Shown one piece after another: positions 1-5,367 of a DNA stretch of 8,795 nucleotides. Within the stretch, counting starts at the first letter, position 1. The number at the start of each line of letters is the position of its first letter. The translations under genes and the position numbers were made by a program. The notes under the pieces were generated by a model. That model ran no database searches. It was not told the origin of the DNA and saw only the letters and a program-made list of their open reading frames with translations. Source of the DNA: Alphaproteobacteria bacterium (GTDB taxonomy: Bacteria; Pseudomonadota; Alphaproteobacteria; Acetobacterales; Acetobacteraceae); contig JAAFHD010000130.1 in the NCBI GenBank assembly GCA_013298245.1, positions 1 through 8,795 of the forward strand, read 5' to 3'.

Positions 1-597
1 GCGATCCTGTCGGATGGCAGTGCCTCGGCCGAGAGCCTGGCGGTGGCGGCGGAGGCCAGCCTGGGTGTGGCCGGCATCGGGGTGGCGCTGCGCTTCACGG
101 CGCCGGCGGCGGAAATGCCAGGCGCGGTGCAGCGCATGCGGGCCGTCGGCGCCGATATCGCGCTGCATGCGGGGCTTGAGGGCGATGTGGCCGCGCTGTT
201 CCGCGCCTTCCGCGATGGCGGCTGGCGCCCGCGCGCGGTGATGGGCCTGGCCGGCGGGCATGCCGTGGCCGACACGGCGCGCGCCGCCGCGGAGGGCCAT
301 GACGGCACCTGGGTGCTGGACGCGCCGCCCGTGCCGGCGGGGCACCCGCTGACCGAGGCGTATCGCCGCCGCTATGGCTCGGCGCCGCGTTCAGGCCATT
401 CGCTGGCCAGTTACAGCCTGCTGATGGCGGTGGCCGATGCGCTGCGGCCCGACCCGCGCGCGGCACTGTCAGCCATGGACGTGCCGCTGGGGGCGCTGGC
501 CAATGGCTGGGGGCTGTCCTTCGATGCGCGGCAGCAGAATATGCGTGCCGCGCCGGTGCTGGCGCGTTGGGACGGCGGCGCGCTTACTCTGCCCTGA
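1..597 (+). CDS. ABC transporter substrate-binding protein, branched-chain amino acid (LivK) type, 3' part
   Basis: The frame is open from the first base, so the 5' end and signal peptide lie outside the window; 198 codons plus a TGA stop are visible. The translation matches the C-terminal lobe of type I periplasmic binding proteins of the Leu/Ile/Val family. It has a hydrophobic strand with GVAGIGVALRF, then a 'tPA' segment in which a position is compared with a counter ('GADIALHAG'), then 'PLTEAYRRRYG', and a typical end 'GLSFDARQQNMRAAPVL' before a tryptophan and 'DGG'. Such proteins capture amino acids, amides or small carboxylates in the periplasm and deliver them to a LivHMGF permease; the permease genes are not visible. 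The ligand cannot be assigned from this half. Its last 14 nt overlap the 3' end of the opposing Bug gene. The family call is firm; the substrate is unknown. Confidence 0.85.
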   Translation, partial: AILSDGSASAESLAVAAEASLGVAGIGVALRFTAPAAEMPGAVQRMRAVGADIALHAGLEGDVAALFRAFRDGGWRPRAVMGLAGGHAVADTARAAAEGHDGTWVLDAPPVPAGHPLTEAYRRRYGSAPRSGHSLASYSLLMAVADALRPDPRAALSAMDVPLGALANGWGLSFDARQQNMRAAPVLARWDGGALTLP

Positions 598-1552
598 TGC
601 CGGCGGCGCGGATGATGGGCTCCCACTTCGCGATCTCGGATTGCAGGAAGGCGGCGGCGGTGGTGGGCGTGCTGCCCTGCACCACTTCCATCGCCAGTTC
701 GCGCAGGCGTGCTGCGATGGGCGGCTGCGCCACGGCGCGCGTCACGGCGGCGTTGATCTGCGCGATGACGGGTGCCGGCGTGCCGTTCGGCACCAGCACC
801 ATGTGCCAAGTATAGGCTTCGTAACCCGGCACGCCGCTTTCGTGAAAGGTCGGCACATTGGGTGCCAGCGAGGAACGTTCGCGGGTGGAAATCGCGAAGG
901 CACGCAGCGGGCCGCGCTGGACATGCGGCAGCGCGCCGGCCGCGACTTCGATGATCAGCGGGATGCGGCCGGCCAGGATATCGGGCATGGCGGCACTGCT
1001 GCCGCGGAAGGCGATGTGGTTCATCCGCAGGCCGCCGGCCATGTGCAGGAACAGCTCGCTTGCCAGGTGGACCGCGCCGCCATTGCCCGACGACGCATAG
1101 TCGAAGCGGCCCGGATTGGCGCGCACGAGTGCGATCAATTCCTGCAGGTTGTTGGCCGGGAATTCACGGTTGACCAGCATGATCATCGGCACCTGGCCGA
1201 CCAGCGCGACGGGCGTGAAATCCGCCACCGGGTCAAACGGCAGGCGGTCGAACATGGCGCGCGCAACGGCGTGGCCGACGGTGGTGTAGAGGATGGTCAG
1301 CCCATCGCGCGGCGCCTTGGCCACCATGTCCGTGCCGATGACGACGCCCGAGCCGGTGCGGTTTTCCACCACGATGCGGTTGGCCAGGTTGCGCGACATT
1401 TCCTCGGCGATCAGCCGTGCTGGGATGTCGGTGGGGCCGCCGGCGGCGAAGGGGACGATCATGCGCACGGGCTGGCTCGGCCAGTCGGCGGTCTGGGCGG
1501 CGGCGGCGAAGGGCGCGGCGGAGGCTGCGGCCAAAAGGGCGCGACGGTTCAT
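584..1552 (-). CDS. Bug/TctC-family tripartite tricarboxylate transporter substrate-binding protein
   Basis: A 322-residue periplasmic receptor, the usual length for the Bug family. The start ATG at 1552-1550 is chosen because GGGAGA lies 6 nt upstream and because an export signal follows: MNRR, then an Ala-rich hydrophobic stretch ending near AAAAQ (residue 20). The twin arginines make Tat export possible, but Sec is equally plausible. Family hallmarks are 'PFAAGGPTD' (residues 34-42, the ligand-carboxylate loop), 'VVENRTGSG' (61-69), 'YASSGNGG' (152-159), and an 'AKWEPIIRAAGI' C-terminus. These proteins bind carboxylates or related small molecules and feed TctAB permeases, but most genomic copies are orphans, as here. 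The reading frame continues upstream through a 27-nt tandem duplication, giving an 'RPARVARL' repeat, which I treat as non-coding. It is divergent from the operon starting at 1719 and convergent with the ABC receptor. The ligand is unknown. Confidence 0.92.
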   Translation of the reverse strand: MNRRALLAAASAAPFAAAAQTADWPSQPVRMIVPFAAGGPTDIPARLIAEEMSRNLANRIVVENRTGSGVVIGTDMVAKAPRDGLTILYTTVGHAVARAMFDRLPFDPVADFTPVALVGQVPMIMLVNREFPANNLQELIALVRANPGRFDYASSGNGGAVHLASELFLHMAGGLRMNHIAFRGSSAAMPDILAGRIPLIIEVAAGALPHVQRGPLRAFAISTRERSSLAPNVPTFHESGVPGYEAYTWHMVLVPNGTPAPVIAQINAAVTRAVAQPPIAARLRELAMEVVQGSTPTTAAAFLQSEIAKWEPIIRAAGIRAE

Positions 1553-1718
1553 GGATGCTCTCCCGGTGAATTGCTTGGCTGTCATGATGGGCGCGCGGGC
1601 GCCGGTCTTCAAGCCGGGCAAGCGCGCGACACGCGCGGGCCGGGATAAGCGCGCGACGCGCGCGGGCCGGGGTGGCGCGTGGCACCCGGGCGCGTAGTCT
1701 GCCGCTTGGAGGATACCG
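1553..1718. promoter_or_regulatory. Divergent intergenic region between two Bug genes
   Basis: This 166-nt gap separates the start codons of two divergently read receptor genes, so it should hold promoters for both directions. Both ribosome binding sites are good: GGGAGA for the leftward gene (1559-1564) and GGAGG for the rightward gene (1708-1712), each 6 nt from the ATG. I could not identify convincing -35/-10 boxes by eye. A 27-nt tandem duplication occupies the middle (listed separately). No regulator gene is next to it. Confidence 0.5.
1620..1673. repeat. Tandem direct repeat, 2 x 27 nt
   Basis: Two head-to-tail 27-nt copies (1620-1646 and 1647-1673) match at 25 of 27 positions; both differences are A/G. 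Each copy starts AAGCGCGCGAC and ends GCGCGGGCCGGG plus two bases. They sit roughly midway between the divergent start codons. The bases are almost all G and C, so slippage is a simple origin, but the position also fits a duplicated regulator site. Confidence 0.8.
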
Positions 1719-2678
1719 ATGCCGACACCCCGCGCCTTGCCCATGCTGGCCTTGCCCACCCTTGCCCGTGCGCAAGGCGACTGGCCGCGCGAGGCCATCC
1801 GCTGGATTCTTCCCTATGCCGCCGGCGGGCCTACCGACCTGATCGCGCGCATCGTGGCTGAACGCCTGTCGCAATCGCTGCCGCAGCGCGTGGTGGTGGA
1901 AAACCGCGCCGGTGCCGGCGGCAACATCGGCGCGGCCGCGGTGGTGCGGGCCGCACCCGATGGCCACACCTGGCTGTTCCACAACACGGGCCTGGCGGTC
2001 GCGCGCGCGCTGTTCCGCACGCTGGATTACGACCCGGAGCGTGACCTGGTGCCGGTCACGGTGCTGGCGGAAAGCCCGATGGTGATGCTGGTGCCGGGCG
2101 CGTCGCCCGACCGGACCGTGGCGGATTTCGTGGCGCGCGCGCGGGCCAATCCGGGGCGACTGACCTATGCCAGTTCGGGCACGGGCGGCGCCTTGCAGTT
2201 GGTCACGCTGCTGCTGATGCGGGCTGCGCGAATTCAGCTGGAGGAAGTGTCCTATCGCGGCAGCGCGCCGGCCTATCAGGACCTGATCGCGGGGCGGTTG
2301 GACCTGCTTTACGATGCCGCGCTATCGGCCTTGCCGCAGGCGGCGCAGGGCCAGGTGCGCGCGTTGGCCGTGTCATCCGCGCAACGCAGCCGGGCGGCGC
2401 CCGCGCTGCCGACGGTGGGTGAGGCCGGTTTCCCCGATGCGAGTTTCAGCGTGTGGCAGGCGCTGCTGGCGCCACGCGCCACACCCGCGCCGATCCTGGC
2501 GCGCATGCAGGCCGCCATCGCCGCGGTGCTGGCCGAACCCGCCATCGTCACACGCCTGACCGAACTCGGCGCCGAGCGCCTGATCGGCAACAGCGTGCCC
2601 GAAGCCAGCACCTTCATCACCGCCGAAATCACGCGCTGGACCAGCGTGCTGCGCGAAGCCGGAGTGCAGCCGCAATGA
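1719..2678 (+). CDS. Bug/TctC-family tripartite tricarboxylate transporter substrate-binding protein
   Basis: A 319-residue secreted receptor and first gene of the rightward operon. The ATG at 1719 has GGAGG 6 nt upstream. The signal peptide is short: MPTPRALPMLALPTL, with likely cleavage after ARA (residue 18). Mature-protein hallmarks are 'LPYAAGGPTDLIAR' (31-44), 'VVVENRAGAGGNIG' (58-71), 'PDGHTWL' (80-86), 'YASSGTGGALQLV' (150-162) and 'YRGSAPAYQDLIAGR' (179-193), ending in 'WTSVLREAGVQPQ'. The GAGGNIG loop is closer to the Bug consensus than that of its divergent neighbour (TGSGVVIG). Its TGA overlaps the next ATG by 4 nt (ATGA), so it is translationally coupled to the lyase and probably supplies that pathway's carboxylate substrate or senses it. 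No TctA or TctB subunits are encoded nearby. The family is certain; the ligand is unknown. Confidence 0.93.
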   Translation: MPTPRALPMLALPTLARAQGDWPREAIRWILPYAAGGPTDLIARIVAERLSQSLPQRVVVENRAGAGGNIGAAAVVRAAPDGHTWLFHNTGLAVARALFRTLDYDPERDLVPVTVLAESPMVMLVPGASPDRTVADFVARARANPGRLTYASSGTGGALQLVTLLLMRAARIQLEEVSYRGSAPAYQDLIAGRLDLLYDAALSALPQAAQGQVRALAVSSAQRSRAAPALPTVGEAGFPDASFSVWQALLAPRATPAPILARMQAAIAAVLAEPAIVTRLTELGAERLIGNSVPEASTFITAEITRWTSVLREAGVQPQ

Positions 2679-3631
2679 CCGACCTGCCCACCCGCATCAC
2701 CATCACCGAGGAAGGCCCGCGCGAGGGCTTCCAGATCGAACCCGGCCCGATCGCCACCGCCTACAAGGTGGCGCTGATCGACGCGCTGTCCGCCGCCGGC
2801 ATGCCGCGCATCCAGGTGGCAAGTTTTGTGAACCCGAAGCTGGTGCCCGGCTGGGCTGATGCGGCGGCGGTGGTGGCCGGCATCACGCCGCAGCCGGGCT
2901 GTGAATACACAGCACTTTGGTTCAACGCGCGCGGGTTGGAACAGGCGCGCGGCTTTGGCGATCGGCTGACGCTGTTCGGCTCCATCACCTTCGCGGCGTC
3001 CGAGGCGTTTTCGCGCCGCAACCTGAACCGCGACCATGCCGGGCAGATGGCGGCGCAGCGCGAGATGATCGCGGTGCACCAGGCGGCCGGGTTGTCGCCC
3101 ACGCGGCTGTCCTTGCAGGCCGCTTTCGGCTGCAATTTCGGCGGCGAGGTGACGGTGGCGCAGGCCATGTCTGTGCTGGAAGACGCGATGGCGCTGGCGG
3201 CGGATACGGGCTGCGTCATCGAAAAATTCTCGCTGGCGGACAGCATGGGCTGGGCCGATCCGTTGCATGTGGAACGGCTCGTCGGCGCGGTGCGTGCGCG
3301 CTGGCCTGGCTTGGGCGTGTCGCTGCATCTGCACGACACGCGCGGGCTTGGCATCGCCAATGCGCTGGCGGGTCTGCGCATGGGTGTCACCATGTTCGAC
3401 GCGGCGGTGGCGGGCCTGGGCGGCTGTCCCTTCGCGGGTCATGCTGGCGCGCCGGGCAATATCGCCAGCGAGGAGCTGGTCTTCCTCGCGCATGAAATGG
3501 GCATCGAGACCGGCATCGACCTGGACGCGCTGCTGGCCGCGGCCGAATTGGCCGAGCGCATCATCGGCCGCAAGCTGCCGTCTAACCTGCTGCATGGCGG
3601 CACGCTGTCGCGCTTCCGGAGGGCGGCATGA
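2675..3631 (+). CDS. HMG-CoA lyase-like DRE-TIM metallolyase (pyruvate carboxyltransferase fold)
   Basis: A 318-residue TIM-barrel lyase, the size of bacterial hydroxymethylglutaryl-CoA lyases. The ATG at 2675 overlaps the previous stop (ATGA). HMG-CoA lyase cleaves HMG-CoA to acetyl-CoA and acetoacetate. The N-terminal strand reads 'EEGPREGFQIE' (12-22), aligned with the family's GPRDGLQNE, then 'ASFVNPKLVPGWAD' (49-62). Metal ligands His218 and His220 sit in 'SLHLHDTRG', the loop cysteine is Cys251 in 'GLGGCPFAG', and Asn262 lies in 'APGNIASEE', followed by 'MGIETGIDLD'. Two positions differ from the classical enzyme: the metal-ligand Asp after the catalytic Arg is Glu17, and the Glu before the SFV motif is Gln47. 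It is therefore a variant subfamily whose substrate may be another 3-hydroxy-acyl-CoA. The gene is coupled by overlaps to a receptor and a CoA-transferase. Confidence 0.88.
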   Translation: MTDLPTRITITEEGPREGFQIEPGPIATAYKVALIDALSAAGMPRIQVASFVNPKLVPGWADAAAVVAGITPQPGCEYTALWFNARGLEQARGFGDRLTLFGSITFAASEAFSRRNLNRDHAGQMAAQREMIAVHQAAGLSPTRLSLQAAFGCNFGGEVTVAQAMSVLEDAMALAADTGCVIEKFSLADSMGWADPLHVERLVGAVRARWPGLGVSLHLHDTRGLGIANALAGLRMGVTMFDAAVAGLGGCPFAGHAGAPGNIASEELVFLAHEMGIETGIDLDALLAAAELAERIIGRKLPSNLLHGGTLSRFRRAA

Positions 3632-4722
3632 ACCTGCCCCTGCACGGCATCCGCGTCGTCGAATTCAGCCACATGGTGATGGGGCCGACCTGCGGCATGA
3701 TCCTGGCCGATCTGGGTGCGGAGGTGATCAAGATCGAACCACCCGGCGGCGACCGCACGCGCAACCTTGGGGCGTCGGGTGCTGGTTTCTTCTCCGCACT
3801 CTCGCGCAACAAGCGCAGCTATGTGGCCGATGTGGAGGCGGACCGCGATGCGCTGCTTGCGTTGATCGACAGCGCCGATGTTGTGCTCGAAAACTTCCGC
3901 CCCGGCGCGCTGGCCGAGAAGGGCCTGGGCTTCGATGTGCTGCGCGCGCGCAACCCGCGCCTGGTGTGCCTGTCATTGAAGGGGTTTCTCCCCGGCCCGT
4001 ATGAAAATCGCACCGCGCTGGATGAGGTGGTGCAGATGATGGCGGGCCTGGCCTACATGACCGGCCCGCCCGGCCGGCCTTTGCGCGCAGGCGCGCCGGT
4101 CAACGACATGATGGGCGGCATGTTCGGCGTCATCGCCGTGCTGGCCGCATTGCGCGAACGCGACGCCACCGGCCAGGGCCAGGTGGTGCAGGCGGGGCTG
4201 TTCGAGACCTGCGCCTTCCTGGTCTCCACCAGCATGACGCAATGGGCGGTGAGCGGGCGCGAGCCCACGCCCATGCCCGCCGGCCGCCGCGCCTGGGGCG
4301 TGTATGATGTGTTCACCGCGTCCGAAGGCACGCAGATTTTCGTCGCCGTCGTGACTGAACGGCAGTGGGAGATCTTCACGCGCGCGCTGGACGCGCCCGA
4401 ACTGGCGATCCCCGAATTCGCCACCAACAACCTGCGCAGTGCGGCGCGCGAAACACTGATCCCGATGGTGCAGGAGATCCTCGGCCGCCGCCCCGTCGCG
4501 CAGATCGAGGCGCTGTGCGAGCAGGGCGGTCTGCCATACGCGCGCATCAACCGGCCCTGGGATTTGCTGGACGATCCGCATCTGCACATGCTGGACGTCA
4601 CGCTGCCCGACGGCCGCGCGGCAAAGGTGCCCGCACTGCCCATCATGCTGGGCGATCGCCGGCTGGGTGTGCGCCACGATCTTCCGGCGATCGGCGAATA
4701 CAACCCTGACAAGTCGCCATGA
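3628..4722 (+). CDS. CaiB/BaiF (family III) CoA-transferase
   Basis: A 364-residue cytoplasmic enzyme that moves CoA between an acyl-CoA donor and a free carboxylic acid. The ATG at 3628 overlaps the lyase stop (ATGA), with GGAGGG 4 nt before it. Family features are 'GIRVVEFSHMVMGPTCGMIL' (7-26), 'LGAEVIKIEPPGGD' (29-42), 'NKRSYVADV' (61-69), 'ADVVLENFRPGALAEKGLG' (83-101), and the probable catalytic Asp160 in 'PVNDMMGG', followed by a helix 'VIAVLAALRERDATGQGQ'. It lies in the same operon as the HMG-CoA-lyase-like gene, so it likely activates the acid that the lyase then cleaves; human SUGCT, a family III enzyme, activates glutarate and HMG. It ends 'LPAIGEYNPDKSP', shorter than the usual tail after 'GEH'. 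This may reflect the deletion that left a Bug remnant directly downstream. Confidence 0.92.
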   Translation: MNLPLHGIRVVEFSHMVMGPTCGMILADLGAEVIKIEPPGGDRTRNLGASGAGFFSALSRNKRSYVADVEADRDALLALIDSADVVLENFRPGALAEKGLGFDVLRARNPRLVCLSLKGFLPGPYENRTALDEVVQMMAGLAYMTGPPGRPLRAGAPVNDMMGGMFGVIAVLAALRERDATGQGQVVQAGLFETCAFLVSTSMTQWAVSGREPTPMPAGRRAWGVYDVFTASEGTQIFVAVVTERQWEIFTRALDAPELAIPEFATNNLRSAARETLIPMVQEILGRRPVAQIEALCEQGGLPYARINRPWDLLDDPHLHMLDVTLPDGRAAKVPALPIMLGDRRLGVRHDLPAIGEYNPDKSP

Positions 4723-4723
4723 A

Positions 4724-4843
4724 ACGGCCGCCGATGGCAGCGAGCCGCTCGGCTCGACACCCGCGGAATTCCGTGCCCATGTTGAAGCCGAACACGCGAA
4801 ATGGGGGCGGATCGTGCGAGAAGCGCGCATCGAATTGAGCTGA
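4724..4843 (+). pseudogene. C-terminal remnant of a Bug/TctC receptor gene
   Basis: Read in the frame ending at TGA 4841-4843, this stretch gives about 39 residues with a Bug-family C-terminus. It runs 'AADGSEPLGSTPAEF', then 'RAHVEAEHAKWGRIV', then 'REARIELS' and stop. In intact Bug proteins the same element (G-x-EP-x-G-S-T-P-x-E-F, then E-x-x-K-W-x-x-V-x-x-A-x-I) closes the protein. No start codon or upstream Bug sequence exists, because the CoA-transferase stop is only 1 nt before. It is unlike the C-termini of the two intact Bug genes here, so it is not a copy of either. The remnant's stop overlaps the next gene's ATG (TGATG), suggesting the lost gene was once coupled to it. Confidence 0.78.
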
Positions 4844-5367
4844 TGCCGGTCTACGAACTGGACGGCGTGGCACCGGAATTGCCGGCGGAATACTGGGTGG
4901 CGCCGGACGCGCATGTCATGGGCCGCGTCATCATGGGTGAGGAAGTGGGCATCTGGTTCGGCGCCGTGCTGCGCGCCGATAACGAACCCATGCGCATTGG
5001 CGCACGCAGCAATGTGCAGGACGGTGCCGTGCTGCATTCGGACGTGGGCGCGCCGCTGACCGTGGGCGAGGACTGCACCATCGGTCACCGCGCCATTCTG
5101 CATGGCTGCACGGTGGGCGATTGCAGCCTGATCGGCATGGGGGCGACCGTGCTGAACAAGGCGAAGATCGGGCGGTTCTGCATCGTGGGCGCGAATGCGC
5201 TGGTGACGGAGCGCAAGGAATTTCCCGACTATTCGCTGATCGTGGGTTCGCCTGCCGTGGTCGTGCGCACCTTTGACGACGCGGTGGTGGCACAGCTGCG
5301 CCGCAGCGCGGATGGCTATGTGCGGAACTGGCGGCGCTTCAGGGCGGGGCTAAAGCCGATCAGCTGA
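4843..5367 (+). CDS. Gamma-carbonic-anhydrase-like hexapeptide-repeat protein (YrdA/CaiE/PaaY type)
   Basis: A 174-residue left-handed beta-helix protein, expected to act as a trimer. The ATG at 4843 is chosen because MPVYELDG is the family's typical opening; upstream sequence is Bug remnant. The start has only a weak purine-rich site. Hexapeptide turns run from 'APDAHVMGRVIMGEEVGIWF' (20-39) to about residue 125. Zinc-site histidines are all present: His65 in 'NVQDGAVLHSD', and His82 and His87 in 'IGHRAILHG'. Arg44, Asp46, Gln59 and Asp60, typical of the active site, are also kept. Family members include carbonic anhydrases and also CaiE and PaaY, which lie in CoA-thioester operons; PaaY is a thioesterase. 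Beside a CaiB-type transferase, thioester housekeeping is as plausible as CO2 hydration. Its last 8 nt overlap the opposing RTX gene. Confidence 0.87.
   Translation: MPVYELDGVAPELPAEYWVAPDAHVMGRVIMGEEVGIWFGAVLRADNEPMRIGARSNVQDGAVLHSDVGAPLTVGEDCTIGHRAILHGCTVGDCSLIGMGATVLNKAKIGRFCIVGANALVTERKEFPDYSLIVGSPAVVVRTFDDAVVAQLRRSADGYVRNWRRFRAGLKPIS

Noticed and set aside
437..1648. A 403-codon open frame on the plus strand opposite the first Bug gene
   Set aside because: It overlaps a clear Bug coding sequence on the minus strand, and its translation is rich in Arg, Gly, His and Asp with no recognisable domain; a shadow of high GC.
1553..1798. N-terminal extension of the leftward Bug protein to a start near 1798
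   Set aside because: The extension reads through the 27-nt tandem repeat as 'RPARVARL' units and would bury the signal peptide. The ATG at 1552 has a good ribosome binding site and a normal export signal.
4741..4756. Inverted repeat CGAGCCG-CT-CGGCTCG as a terminator after the CoA-transferase
   Set aside because: No T-run follows, and it lies inside the Bug remnant where it encodes 'SEPLGS'. It may form a hairpin but is not a convincing terminator.
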